A stretch of 64,000 bases of DNA, taken from contig CM076190.1 of NCBI GenBank assembly GCA_038277395.1, forward strand, positions 182,282,001-182,346,000, written 5' to 3'. The position numbers were made by a program, and so were the translations under genes. The notes beneath the pieces were generated by a model. That model was not told where the DNA came from and made no database searches. It saw only the letters and a program-made list of their open reading frames with translations. The stretch comes from Dryocosmus kuriphilus (taxonomy: Eukaryota > Arthropoda > Insecta > Hymenoptera > Cynipidae). Position 1 is the first letter of the stretch; each line of letters opens with the position of its first letter. Shown here piece by piece: positions 32,826 to 54,734 of this stretch.

Positions 32826-33655
32826 TATCGGGTCGCGGAATTCTAGGAAACGCGAACCACAACCGGCGATATTTTTAGGCCAATTGGCAACCCACCCTAG
32901 ATTCGCTTCCCGCGTACCGAGTTCATGATTTTTTTTAAGACACCTTGTATATCCTACAGACACTCGGAAAGAAAAACGGGCTCCCTTTTTTTTAAATAAT
33001 TTGCTTACACAATTTATCTTTTAAAGTTAAAAAAATTTTAATTGCATTCAAAATGGAATTATTTTTGGTTTTGAAATGTTTACAAATATTTTTAATAGGT
33101 AATAGTTACAGAACGGTTACGTACGTAACTCAATTCAACCCTGGTACAAATTTCTGATAGAAAATTGTTTCATCCAATCGTTTCTTTCTCTTTCAGAACC
33201 TTTCAGAGATTTTAATAAAAAATGTTACTAATTTATAAATAATTTACAAGCCATTTGCACTAAATTAAATTTTTTGTTCAAAATTAGTCACAGTTTCTGA
33301 TAGAATCGGAAAGTTACACAAGCATATCCGAAATGTTCTTTCCGAAATTTTCACTATGGAAGATAATTCAAGCCTTCATATTTAAATTGAAATACTTGTC
33401 CAAAGATTTTACAATTATAAAAAAATTAATTAATTTTTACAGAGGATCAAACCCAGTAATGTTCTCCTTTCCTTTTTTTACATTCGATTTAAGAAAGTTT
33501 AAAAGGGGTATTAGGGCCGAAATAAAAATATTCTTACATTCGAAAAATTGACTGATTTAAAAACAACGATTTATTCTAATTAAAATATGTAATTTTTACA
33601 TATATTTTGCGTCAAAAAATAATAGAACATTTAAGGTCTTATGTGATCAGAAAAA
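32826..33655. other. Intergenic, between phospholipase and glutaredoxin genes
   Basis: It should hold the phospholipase promoter and glutaredoxin 3'UTR (minus strand). A minus-strand TTTATT complement at about 33570 could be the glutaredoxin poly(A) signal. An open frame continues upstream of the phospholipase ATG but loses homology. No other gene is seen. Confidence 0.45.
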
Positions 33656-34187
33656 TTAAAACATTTTCAGGAGTTCCCCACTCTCGTACAAGCTTTTAAC
33701 ATCAGAGCCTCCTCCAATGAATTTTCCTTTAACGAAAACTCTAGGTACGGTTCTCGCACCGGTCATTTCTCCTAGGACATCCTGAATGTCACTCATGTCG
33801 TCCATGTCGTCGAGTTCGACGGCAGCGAATTTTTTATCCATTTTTTTGAAGACCTAGAACAGGTGTAAAAATAGTTTTTTATTTGAAAAATTAGGAATTA
33901 AGAAAAAGTCTGAAGAAAATACTGTAACGGATTGAAATTGATATATTCCGATCGAAACAGATTAAAAACACAATAGAATCTTATTTTTAAATAGGATTCT
34001 ATTGCATTTCTTAATGCGATCAATGCGATCTCAATCTCTTTCAATCCGTTTTAATTGAATTTTTCATAATTGTTATTATTGATCGTACGTCTTTTGCCAT
34101 TTTGCAGAACGGGCAGCTTTTTTTGGAGAAAATCACGACGTCGTTCTCATCAATGGCATTCATGACGACCTCTTTTGGACTTGTCAT
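33656..34187 (-). CDS. Glutaredoxin, dithiol CPFC type
   Basis: Coding exons 34089-34187 and 33656-33853 are joined in phase 0 (AAAGAC|GTACGA … TTCTAG|GTCTTC) and encode 98 residues. The fold landmarks are all present: CPFC active site at residues 25-28, TVPRVFV with the cis-proline at 70, and the glutathione-binding GGGSDV at 80-85, ending SGELLKMF. The family reduces protein and glutathione mixed disulfides using glutathione. There is no targeting peptide, so a cytosolic enzyme is likely. An acceptor (TTTTTCAG) at 34217-34224 suggests a 5'UTR exon upstream. Confidence 0.92.
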
Positions 34188-35087
34188 TTTAGATTTTTTC
34201 AATGAGAAATTAAAAACTGAAAAACGGAGAAATAATATACATTAGTTTTAAATTGGATTACATCAATTTTACTGATAGGAAACTGAAAGTGATTGTAACC
34301 GATTAAGACACGATTTTTCTGATTAAAAAATATAGTTTATACCGACTACGAATTGAATTAAATTGCGTTTGTTAGTCAGTTTAATCGCAATCAACACTTA
34401 ACAATCTTATATCAATTTTAAATTTAAAACGTTCCAAATCAAATAATCTCACATTCAAATATTTAAAATACCAGAATTTCGAATTTAAAAAGTTGAAAAT
34501 TATACAATATCAAGGCAAAAATATTATGCTTTCTCAAATTTAAACTATAAAATTTTGAACGATGGAAAAATATTTTGAAACCTTTCAATTTTAAATTATA
34601 TTCATAAACCTTTTCCATAAAAAATGCAATTCTATAAATAATAAAAGATAGAACTTTTTGCAAATCATCAAACTATATCTTTGTTATAGGAATGAATCAC
34701 TTATAAACGATCACCTGATTCATCGAATCCTTTCTTAATCATAAAAAAAAAAAACCATCTTTATCGGCATTTTCAAAAAGCCCCGTCATGCTGCTTGCAA
34801 AAATTTTCGAAATGTTTTGAAAATTACTTAATCGCGAAAACTCTCTTAAAAATGAGGAAAACATCAAATCGAATAAAATGGTTTTTTTTTAACAATAACA
34901 GAAAGTTTTACAGGTTTTGTCACGTGCGTGTACCAAAATTGACAGACCGAAAACAAGCAAAGCAGAACCACTTCAGACATTAAGCATTTGTTTTTCTTTT
35001 TTTCAAACTTCGAATATTCGATCGAATTTGCTAATTTTAAATATTACATTACATAGTATATAATATTTTATACTTACTTCGAGAAAG
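34188..35087 (-). other. Glutaredoxin 5' intron
   Basis: AT-rich sequence lies between the acceptor before the glutaredoxin start and a strong minus-strand donor at 35087 (GAA|GTAAGTA). Nothing else is recognised. Small frames here are not supported. Confidence 0.4.
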
Positions 35088-35272
35088 CTTGGCGAAGACC
35101 GCAATTTCCTGCTAAGATCGATAAAAACGATAAAAATGCGGGGCGGACCGTGGGTGTAGTATAGACAGAAAGGCAAAATATAGGTTATGGTATCCAGGTT
35201 GATTTCCATGTAACGGAATTGAAAACCACGCGATTGACTGGATTTGAAATTAGCGCCAAAATTCTCCAATTT
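35088..35272 (-). other. Probable 5'UTR exon of glutaredoxin
   Basis: The minus-strand sequence ends at a near-consensus donor GTAAGTA. Splicing to the acceptor at 34217 would place it upstream of the glutaredoxin ATG, with a stop in any read-through frame. An open frame starting MENFGANFKSSQ crosses it but has no recognised homology and would end soon after the junction. The transcription start is not determined. Confidence 0.35.
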
Positions 35273-35472
35273 TTTCGATGAAAATCGTAAATATTTTTAA
35301 AGTAGGTATATATATATAATGTTAAATATATATATTTGTTTCTTTTTGTTTTTTCAACAAAGCAAGAATTTTTATTTTTCGTTTATGAAAACGGTGCCTT
35401 AAAGTTAGTCAGCCAATAGAATAGAACTTTTCATTTTAATTCGGTTATTAGTGGTGCGCATACGCGGTCGCC
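35273..35472. promoter_or_regulatory. Possible bidirectional promoter
   Basis: The segment lies between the putative glutaredoxin 5'UTR exon (minus) and a short + strand ATG exon with a donor at 35523. GC rises near 35450-35475 (GGTGCGCATACGCGGTCGCC). No defined core element was found. Confidence 0.25.
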
Positions 35473-35522
35473 ATGACACTTTGCTGCGAGTTCAAAAATG
35501 GTCAGTCACTTGGTGATCCAAG
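35473..35522 (+). CDS. Possible first exon of an unidentified + strand gene
   Basis: The ATG at 35473 encodes MTLCCEFKNGQSLGDP and is followed by donor AG|GTAAAA. The peptide is too short to identify, and no downstream exon was found on this strand within the window. It could be a non-coding first exon or chance. Confidence 0.2.
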
Positions 35523-36119
35523 GTAAAAATGTGTACAAATGCATATATTTTGGAACTCATTTCTTATGTTATAATTTGGTATTTAAAGTAAAAGTTTAAT
35601 AAAAGATAATCTTGAAGAACTCAAAAAAGAATAATTAAGGAGATTTGAACACTTCGGGGATCATCTGACATATTTAGAAACAGTGCGAGGTTATAATTAT
35701 CATAATATATTTATTTTCATAAGCATTACCTATATTAATTCCACATCAACCACGCTACTCAGGCTGATGTTTACTTACATATACATTTTAAACATTAAAA
35801 AAAATATTAAAACTTATTTTTAAAAACTTTTTTAGTGTCCTTTTCATTTCAAAAGGAAAACAAAATGTTTTAAAATATGCAACTACCCCATTACAATTTT
35901 GGTACAGTTTAAGTGAAAGATATTATGGAATTTAAAAAGTTGGAAGAGATTTAAAAATACTTTAACACTTGTAAGTTTAGAAAATTTACGACGAAATGTC
36001 AGTTCTTAAACATTTAGAAAAGAAAAATTTAGAAGCTTTTTAAGCATTTTGAACTGTTTCAAGAAATACAACAATTGTTGTTTAAAATCTTGGTGTCATT
36101 AATCTTCAAAAATAAAACT
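35523..36119. other. AT-rich sequence without a gene
   Basis: No exon, RNA gene or transposon end is recognised here. Confidence 0.4.
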
Positions 36120-37450
36120 TTTAAATTATTTAAAATTTTTAACAAAAATCTTAAGAAATTTTTTTGAATCTCTCGATTTTCCTCAGAAACTTAAAAAAGA
36201 ATTTTGAATCACTTGAAACATTTCAAAGTTCTTAAAACGTTTCTAACCTTTTCTGAAATCTCGAAGAATCTGCATTACGTTATAAATTTTCGGAAATATT
36301 TTCAAATTTTTAAATCTCTCCAAAGCTCTTCAAAACTTCTAAAAATCGTCAATATCTTTCAGAATGACTCGATTTTTTCCTAAAATTTTGTCTAAAACCT
36401 GCAAAATTAAAAATTTTGCTTCAAAATCTTTAGATTCTTTTTTGACATCTTTTTTAAAAATCTTTTTAAATTTTCTCAAGAATTGTGAAATTTTAAAAAC
36501 TTAAAATTAATGTTTTAAAATAAAAGCTTAAAATCGTTTGATTTTTCCAGGAATCTTAAAAAATAATTTTTTTATTCTATTGAAACTTTTCAAGATTCTT
36601 AAGGTTTCTAAATTTTTTGCTAAATCTTCAAAACTGCATGGCGTTATAAATTTTCCGAAATATTTTCAAATTTTTAAATCTCTTAAAAACTCTTTAAATT
36701 TCTAAAATTTGTCAGTATCTTTCAGTCACTTGATTTGATATCTTTTCTTGATATATTTTTAAATCTCTTCAAAACTTCTAAGATTCGTCAATATCTTTCA
36801 ACAAAGTAACAAGAATTTTTCCTACATTTTTTTTTAAATCTGAAAAATAAAAAATTTTGCTTTAAAATCTTTTAGATTCTTTTTTGACATCTTTTTTCAA
36901 ATTCTTTTTAAATTTTCTTAAAAATCGTGAAATTTGAAAAACTTAAAATTGATGTTTTAGATCAAATAAAAGCTTTAAATCGTTTAAAATTTTTCCAGAA
37001 ATCTTTAAAAAAATATTTTGATTCTCTTGAAACTTTTAAAAATTCTTAAGATTTTCTAAATTTTCTGCTAAATCGTCAAAAATGTGCAAATTTGTTATAC
37101 CTATACATTTTCGCTAATATTTTCAAATAGATATTAAAATATTTATTTTAATGATATCTAAAATGCGTCAATATCTTTCAGACTGAAGAGAAGTTTTCCT
37201 AAAATTTTTTTCAAACCTGCAAAATAAACAAATTTTGCTTTAAAATCTTCTAGATTCTTTTTTGTCATCTTTTTTTGAAATATATTTCTATCTTTTCGAA
37301 ACTTATAAAATTCTTTAATACCAGGAACCTTAAAAAAATGTTTTGATTCTCTTCAAAATTTACATAATTCTGAAGGTTTCGAAATTTTTTCTATATCTTC
37401 AAAAATTTACATTTCGATATAAATTTTCTGTCATTTCAACTGACTGGATT
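36120..37450. repeat. Degenerate tandem repeat, about 380-440 bp unit
   Basis: Three to four diverged units share the words TAGATTCTTTTTTGACATC (near 36430, 36873 and, with changes, 37250) and GTCAATATCTTTCAG (near 36348, 36790 and 37168). Units differ by many substitutions and small gaps. There is no coding potential. Confidence 0.65.
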
Positions 37451-40400
37451 TTTTTCTAAAATTAAAAAAAAACATACATCTCGAAGTTGTGACCCTACAA
37501 TTAACAATTTAAGACCTATGAAAAAATGTATAAAGTAATAATAATTTTATAACATTATATCAAGTTTTTTAAAAACTTGAATTTATTGAAGGATTTACAT
37601 TTTACGTTTAGGGTTGTGAATATGATCTTTTTTTCATTCTTAAAAAAAATGTCAAAAAGGTAAGAACAGAATTGTTTTATTTTTAATATTAAACAGTCAT
37701 CCAAAATTTAAATGTTTACTTTTAAACATAAATTTTCAAAAACAAAATTCTTTATTTGGAAACACTGATTTAGCAAATTTCAGAAAATTAATCACTTTTA
37801 GAAATACATATAACCAAAGATATCTTTGATATAACTTACAAATCTTAGTTATAAGATTTTTTTTTAATAAAAGTATGATTTATAATAAGCCTAAATACTA
37901 TTAATGATAATTTTATGAAAGCGGAAAAAATTGTTTCCTGTACTTTAAGTCAACACTGACGATCCAAATGTTTTAAAAAATGACAGTAAGAGCAAAGAAC
38001 AATCTGAAAACAGCCACTTAAAAATATATATTCACGCAGTTTCGTAACCAATTAGGTTTTCGAGAGAGATTTGTGCGATATCTTGTGACCGCAACTTTTT
38101 AGGAAAAGAATATAAAATAAAATTTTTGATAAGTATGTTCAACAGAATGAATTCAATGGTTATAAAGTATAAAAAATAATTTTCAAAATTAAATCCATAG
38201 CATATACATATAACAAATTTCCGAATTTTCAAAAACCCCATCTTTAGGTTGTTTTCGTAGGTTTCTTAAAAAACAATAATTTTAGCAAAACAATATGAAT
38301 AAGTTAATCAAACAACTTTAAAAAAAAGATAATACTATAAGTATGAAACATGTATCGGTTTAAGATATATTATAATTTATTTAACCATTTATTTTGTGAT
38401 TATTGAATTGTTTTTTCGCAAGTTGTTCATTCTATATTAAAAACTATGTTTAAAAACATTATTACAGAACTTATAGACCGAGATGGTTCTGGTCTATGGG
38501 TAACTCAGCGGGAAATTAAAAAGTTGTGCGGAAATATGATCAAGAATACATTTTAAAAACGAGTTAATTGTTTCTTTGGCTAATGTATTTGGCTCAATAA
38601 TATACATATAATATTAAAGACGTATGCAATACTGTACATATATTTTTATATATGAAAGCGAATTAAGGCACATTTGAATTAGCATTTTAAAATTAATACA
38701 ACTATCGATATAAGTATAAACTATAAGCTCTTCCTTATTTTATAAACATGACATATTATATTATAATAAAACTTGAAATTTTTCGACACAATTTTAATAC
38801 AGTTTCAACACAACAAATATTAAAGTGAAACTATGGGTTACCAATGTTATAAAAATGTTTCATTACAACTATTTAATACACAAAAAGGTTAAAAACTATC
38901 ATTAAATTCTATTTAAAAAATTTTAACACCTTGAAGGCTTTTGAACTTTTCAAGTTACCTTCCAGTTTTCTTCTTACTTTTTGGCAAGAATCCTTATTGT
39001 GTTAATAATTTTTGGAAGACAGTGTTTTGTTATAATTTTAAAAAATTAGAATTATGTATGTTTCCAAAATATAACAATAATCTATATACTACCAAGGATA
39101 TAAAAAATGCACAGACTATATGAAATCTCGACATTAGTGCGTCATCAATTTACTTTTCACAACTTATAATCTTATATACACAAAAAACTTTGACAAACAA
39201 GAATTTATACAGATTATGTTGCCCAAGGGACCAAAGCAGAGTTTATACATAAAATTCTGTTCCGAGGGCGACTTTGACGCATATCGATCTCGAATATACA
39301 TAAGAAATGACTCGATCTTTACTTTTGTTTTTAATAACTACTTTAATTTTCTTTCACTAAAATGTAATTCATATAGTTCATCTAAAATTAATCATTAAAA
39401 ATATCCTTCCATTGTAAATGAGTTGAGATAACAAGTTAGTCCTTCGCCATTTCTTTGAAAAAATTTTTATATTTTAACATATAGCAAAGTTGCAATTAAA
39501 ATTAATATTTAAGACCAAAAATATTGCAAGTGGAAATTTTAAAATTCATCAAATTACTTTAATAATTAGTAAAAACAGACACCATTTGGTTAATTTTGAT
39601 ATTTTTACTCGTTTCACAACGGATTTAAAAAATAACCCATGAGAATAAAAGAAATATTAAATAACTCGATTCGTTTGAAAAAAACATCAATATACACAAA
39701 ATTTGCAACTTTTTGAAATAGAGCATTATCTTCTAACTACATTTCTACTGAATTAAAACTTTGGAGAACTTATATATTTATTTTTCACTCTTGTCTACCG
39801 GTTTCCATGTATCTCTAAACATAGCGGCTCTATAAATATAACACATGGGAGTAAATGAGGGTACATATAGAGAGAGAGAGACCCATGGTTACCAACTTAT
39901 TACAGCCCTTGATTTTCGAAGCATAAAAAATTTCCACTCTTTTGTAGGTCTGATTCATTAATTTGATAATTTCTACTTGGGACATTTTTGGTGATGAAAG
40001 AAAATTTCAAATCTTTTTTCTGACAACTTACGTCCACTCCTAAGACGTAAAATTAAGCATAAATTTGCTCGGTAACGATTTGCGAAATCGTTTAACGTTA
40101 CGTACTTTCTAAAAATAACTTATCTCCCTACTTTTTCAAGATAAGAGTTGAGTTACGAGAAAATGTTAAAGTTAAACTATCATTCGATCTACAAAAAAAA
40201 AAAAACCCCACGGATGAGTTTTAGAACTAAGAAATCTGAAAAAAATAAATCTTAGAATAAGAACGAAGAAAAAAATCCAAAATAATTTGAACTATAAAAA
40301 GCCTATTTGGCTTCAGAAATCTAAATGCGGAATTTTCATCGCTTTTCGGGAAATACTTTCTTAATCTGACATCTGTATTTTCTCGCCTATACATAAGAAT

Positions 40401-40577
40401 TTTCATTAGGAGTATTTTTAGTCTTATTTCAAATCTGAAAAAAATAGTTATGGGACAGCTAATTTTTTCAGCAGTAGAAGCTTAATTTTAAAGTTTTACG
40501 ATTAAAATTTTCGAAAAAATGGATGTATTTTCTTAGCAGATGTAAGGAAGTATTTTTTAAAGGTTTTTGATTCCTTA
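37451..40577. other. AT-rich intergenic sequence
   Basis: This is 3.1 kb without a supported gene between the glutaredoxin side and the 3' end of ZCCHC24. It probably includes the ZCCHC24 3'UTR near 40578 and below (minus strand). A short (AG)n run lies near 39872-39882 and an A-run near 40194-40204. Confidence 0.45.
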
Positions 40578-49724
<9,147 letters not shown>

Positions 49725-50700
49725 CTTTCAGTTCAAGGTCACGCCGGGAAATCACCGGCGCTGACTCATTCTCATTCTTCTAGATCTCTCGTTTTTGTTT
49801 TGTTTTCTTTTATCAAATTAATTTATCTTCAACCTCAAGGCTCCGAGCTTCAAAGCACTCACACGTGGCGACCATCTTTTCAAAGTCGAGCGAAGCGTCG
49901 CTCCTACACAATTCGCATCATTCTTCCCAGCGTCGCGGGCCTCGCGTATTATTTTTCCTTCCAAGAATCTCAATTCTTCTATCTCACTCTCACAATTTTT
50001 ATTTCGATTAAATAAATTGAGTATTATTGAGTATTAATATTAATATTTCTTATTTATGGGATAATTTAATTAAAAACTGTTATTTAAATGATAAATAATT
50101 TATTTATAAAAATACTATTACGGGCCAGAGCACTATCCTTCACTTATATAAAATTGCAAATTAAATTCGCAAATTAAATGAACTATTGGGTCCATTTTGG
50201 GCCTTTTTTGGGGGAAATATATTGGGATGGTGAAAATAAAGAGTTTCTGATTGGATCACTTTGGCGCGACGCGTTTTTGAGGGGAATTTTAGGTGCGATT
50301 TTTGAACGGACAAGGAATCTTGTCAGTCGGAGCCCGTCTGTGGCCCGGCAGACTCTGTGTTCTTGGGCACATACGCCCGCAATTGCAAAGACCCCCGCCA
50401 TGTGGTACGTCTATTTCAGTGCCTGCTTCTCCGTCAGGCGTTTCTCAGATCGCATGTAAGTTGTACACATACGTCTACAATGCCTACACTGGTCCGTCAT
50501 TTCATCTCCAAAACATCCTGCACTGGGGTCCTGAGAAAATTTCACCCCCATACTCCGGAACGCCCCATCCCTCACGTCACGACCTCCTAGATTTTATATA
50601 AATGTGGAATTTTAAAAATTTATATCTTATGTATCACAGGGGTACCAGGAAATAAAAGAAAATCCAAATGACAGGACTCCAAACGGGATACTTTTTACTA
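49725..50700. promoter_or_regulatory. Upstream region of ZCCHC24, GC-richer island
   Basis: GC content is locally raised at 49730-49950 and 50280-50580. The island contains TCACGTCACGACC near 50572 and a + strand donor-like GCAT|GTAAGTT at 50457. Frames on both strands (about 70-100 codons) show no recognisable domain. The island is best read as promoter or 5'UTR sequence of ZCCHC24, perhaps with a divergent transcript. Confidence 0.35.
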
Positions 50701-50713
50701 ATTCGATCACTTT

Positions 50714-51913
50714 TTACACTCGCATCAGAGAAGGTATTAGATTTATGTAAAATTTGACTTTCGCGGATTTCATGAAATCTCCACGTTTTGAGACCTCCTG
50801 AATCCGAAAAAAACGGTTTTTACGACGGTGTCTGTCTGTCTGTTGTCGTCGTCTTCATCGTTGTCGTTGTCGTTGGTTGGAGTCTGTTCCCACGATAACT
50901 TTTGAAAGACTAATCGGATTGGATTGCGCTTTGGAGCACTTCTTTAAGGGGTAAAAAGAAAGGAGGAGTTCGTTAACCAGCAGTTTTTGACCAATGTTTA
51001 TGGTTTTATCCATCAAAAACAGTTTTCACAAAATCAAAATATCCATTTTCCGCCTAAACTATGAGAGATACAAAAAAAATGTAAGAGAGTAAAATTGTTC
51101 ACCTGAAAAAAATCCACAAATTTTGTCTTAACCGTTTGTTGAGAAAATGAACGGTTTTTGCTTTAATCAAGGAAACTCTATTAAAATTTTAAAACTCTGG
51201 TTTCCCGCCAAAATATTTAAGATACAAAAAAAATGGTAAAGAACAAAGTTGTTCAATTCAAAAAGTTCTACAAATTCTGTTTTAACCATTTTTTGATAAA
51301 AAGCACGGTTTTTGTTTTAATCGATAAAACGCTATTAAAAATAAAAAATTTCAAATTTCCCGCCAAACTATGCAAGATGAAAATATGATAATAAACGAAG
51401 TTCTTCACCTCAAAACGATCTACAAATTTGCTCTCTGTCATTTTTTTGAGCACACGCGTGGTTTTTGAGTTATTCGTGAAAAATGTTATGAAATATAAAG
51501 AAAACCACTTTTCAACAAAACTATGCAAAATATGAGAAAATATTAACAAGCAGAATTATTCACCTTGGAAAGAACTACAAAATTTATTTATAAGACTCAT
51601 CGTTTTACTTTTAAGAATCGAAATCCTGTATTGTGAAAATTTGGAAAATCACAAAGAGCTTTACCAATCTACAATGTGTTTCAAAAAAATGTAATTATCG
51701 AGCGCGAGTGTCATGATGAGAATGTATTCCTTAAGAGCGATAGAGCCTTAAGTAAAATAGTTCCTTTTGTAATTTTTAATTTAAAGGTTTATACGATCCA
51801 TAAACACCAAGCGCGTAGCGCGAGGCAAATAATCTATCGAGCGCGAGAGTGCCAACAGACGCGCGCCCTAGGCGCGTTCATACTTCGCGCGAAGCGCGCG
51901 ACGCAGATTTTTT
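50714..51913 (+). mobile_element. Foldback-family element, copy A (right end truncated)
   Basis: It begins with the terminal repeat also found at both ends of copy B (CATCAGAGAAGGTATT, TTTCATGAAATCTCCACG). It continues through a GTCGTCGTCTTC trinucleotide stretch and ends in GCGCGAAGCGCG-type palindromes without the right terminal repeat. No protein is encoded. Confidence 0.7.
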
Positions 51914-52083
51914 TATCTGTAGTTACTTAAAAGTTACACTTTTTTATTCCAAGTTACTAGAAATTACTTATTTCCAGAGATGGGTAAGTAACTTTTTAAA
52001 AGGAACTAGTTATTGTTACCGTCACGTGACGAAAAAAAGTAACTATAGTTACTGATATCGTTACCGCTTCGAAATATAACTTT

Positions 52084-53401
52084 TTACATTTTCATCAGAG
52101 AAGGTATTGGATTCATGTAAAATTTGAATTTCGCGGATTTCATGAAATCTCCACGTTTTGAGACCTCCTGTATCCGAAAAAATCTGCCCGCTTCGCGGGC
52201 ATATTCTCATCGCGCGAAATATGAGCGCGCCTAGGAGGCGCGTCTGTTGGCACTCGCGCTTCGCGCTCGATAGATTATTCACCTCGCGCTACGCGCTCGG
52301 TGTTTCTGGATCGTATATAACTTTAAATTAAAAATTACAAAAGAAATTATTTTACTTCAGGCTCTATCGCCCTTAAGGAATACATTCTGATCATGACACT
52401 CGTGCTTCGCGCTCGATAATTACATTTTTTTGAAACACATTTTAGATTGATAAAGCTCTTTGTGATTTTCGACATTTTCACAATACAGGATTTCGATTCT
52501 TAAAAGTAAAACGATGAGTCTTATAAATAAATTTTGTAGCTCTTTCCAAGGTGAACAATTCTGCTTGTTAATATTTTCTCATATCACAGTTTTGCTGAAA
52601 AGTGGTGTTCTTTATATTTCATAACATATTTCACGAATAACTCAAAAACTACGTGTCTGATCAAAAAAATGATACAGCGCAAATTTGTAGATCCTTTCGA
52701 GGCGAACAACTTTGTTTTGTATTATTTTACCGTATCTTGCATAGTTTGGCGGGAAATTTGAAATTTTTGATTTTTAATAACGTTTTATCGATTAAAACAA
52801 AAACCGTGCATTTTATCAAAAAATGGTTAAAACAAAATTTGTAGATCTTTTTAAATTGAACAACTTCTTTCTTTACCATTTTTTTGTATCTTGAATATTT
52901 TGGCGGGAAACCCAGAGTTTTTTAATTTTAATCGCGTTTTCTTGATTAAAACAAAAACCGTTCATTTTATCAAAAAACGGTTAAGACAAAATTTGCAGAT
53001 TGTTTCGAGGTGAACAATTTTACTTTCCTATATTTTTTTTTGTATCTCTCATAGTTTAGCCGGGAAATGGATTTTTTGATTTTGTGAAAACCGTTTTTGA
53101 TGGATAAAACCATAACCGTTGGTCAAAAACCGCTAGTTAACGAAACTCGTCCTTTCTTTTTACCCCTGAAAGAAGTGTACGAAAGCGCACTCCAATCCGA
53201 TTAGTCCTTCGAAAGTTATCGTGGGAACAGACTCCAACGACGACGACGACAACGACAACGACGACGACGACAGCCGACAGACAGACAGCTTCGTAAAAAC
53301 CGTTTTTTCGGATTCAGGAGGTCTCAAAACGTGGAGATTTCATGAAATCCGCGAAAGTCAAATTTTACATAAATCTAATACCTTCTCTGATGAGAATGTA
53401 A
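52084..53401 (-). mobile_element. Foldback-family element, copy B (complete, about 1.3 kb)
   Basis: Terminal inverted repeats of about 90 bp lie at 52084-52175 and 53300-53401, starting TTACATTTTCATCAGAGAAG. The interior is the reverse complement of copies A and C, so the trinucleotide (GACGAC) stretch lies near 53238-53275 and the GCGCGAAGCGCG palindromes near 52180-52300. There is no transposase, so it is non-autonomous. Confidence 0.75.
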
Positions 53402-54330
53402 CAATGGTTTTTACGACGGTGTCTGTCTGTCTGTTGTCGTCGTCGTCGTTGTCGTTGTTGTTGGAGTCTGTTCCCACGATAACTTTCGAAGGACTAATCG
53501 GATTGGATTGCGCTTTGGTACACTTCTTTAAGGGGTAAAAAGAAAGGAAGAGTTCGTTAACCAGCGGTTTTTGACCAACGGTTATGGTTTTATTCATCAA
53601 AAACGATTGTCACAAAATCAAAAAATCAATTTTCCGGCTAAACTATGAGAGATAAAAAAAAAATGTAAGAAAGTAAAATTGTTCATATAAAAAAATCTAC
53701 ACATTTTGTCTTAACCGTTTTTTGATAAAATGAATGTTTTTGTTTTAATGAAGAAAACGCTATGTAAGATACGGAAAAATAATAATAAACCAAGTTGTTC
53801 GCCTCAAAAAAATCTACAAATTTGCTCTCTATCATTTTTTTGAGCAGACGCGCAGTTTTTGAGTTATTTGTGGAATATATTATGAAATATAAAGAAAACC
53901 ACTTTTCAGTAAAACTATGCAAGACATGAGAAAATATTAAAAAGCAGAATTGTTCACCTTGGAAAGAGCTACAAAATTTATTTATAAGACTCGTCGTTTT
54001 ACTTTTAAGAATCGATATCCTCTATTGTGAAAATTTGGAAAATCACTAAAAAACTTTACCAATCTATAATGTGTTTAAAAAAAATGTAATTATCGAGCGC
54101 GAAGCGCGAGTGTCATGATCAGAATGTATTCCTTAAGGGCGATAGAGCCTTAAGTAAAATAATTTCTTTTGTAATTTTTAATTTAAAGGTTTATACGATC
54201 CATAAACACAGAGCGCGAAGCGCGAGTGACAAAAGCCGCGCGCCATAGGCGCGCTCATATTTCGCGCGAAGCGCGGTGCGTGGGGCGCGCGATGGGAATG
54301 TGCCCGCGAAGCGGGCAGATTTTTTTTTGT
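53402..54330 (+). mobile_element. Foldback-family element, copy C (lacks left terminal repeat)
   Basis: It starts directly after the right end of copy B with the interior GGTTTTTACGACGGTGTCTG, has an internal deletion relative to copy A around 53760, and ends with GCGGGCAGATTTTTT near 54320. B and C therefore form a large inverted repeat. Confidence 0.7.
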
Positions 54331-54734
54331 TATATTTCAGTTTGGAAAATTTCACAATGCATTAAGCGCAAACAGTTTCTGATCACTACAAGCTAAAATT
54401 TAAAGTATATAGAGGACTTATTATACAAGCCTTTATATGTTTTTTAAAATTCGCATATAGTTATCGCATTTCAACTAATAATTTTAGGCAGAAAACACAA
54501 TCTGCATTGCACCTTGTACGTCTCTTCTTTTTTGGAATGAAGCTTCCACTATTATCAATCTTTTTATTTTCACTGTAAGATTCAGAAGTGCCAGGAATTT
54601 CCTGATCGTGATCCCCCGAAACACCGGATTCTTCTGAAGAATTTGACTTCGACATTTTTCAAAAGTAAACATTAAGACTTGGATATAACGCGTTGGTGTT
54701 AAAACCATCGCTAGTAAAGACACATAAAATAGAA
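54331..54734. other. Short unclassified segment
   Basis: A minus-strand frame at 54461-54655 starts MSKSNSSEESGVSGDH and has a Lys/Arg cluster (PKKKRRTR). It has no recognised homology and could be a remnant. Nothing else is supported. Confidence 0.3.

Noticed and set aside
50183..50401. A minus-strand frame beginning MAGVFAIAGVCAQ, resembling a signal peptide
   Set aside because: No conserved domain or convincing splice partner was found. It lies in the presumed ZCCHC24 upstream region, so it was left as non-coding.
53221..53538. A frame starting MGTDSNDDDDNDNDDDD
   Set aside because: The Asp/Asn run is the GACGAC trinucleotide of foldback copy B. The frame crosses the B/C junction and has no homology.
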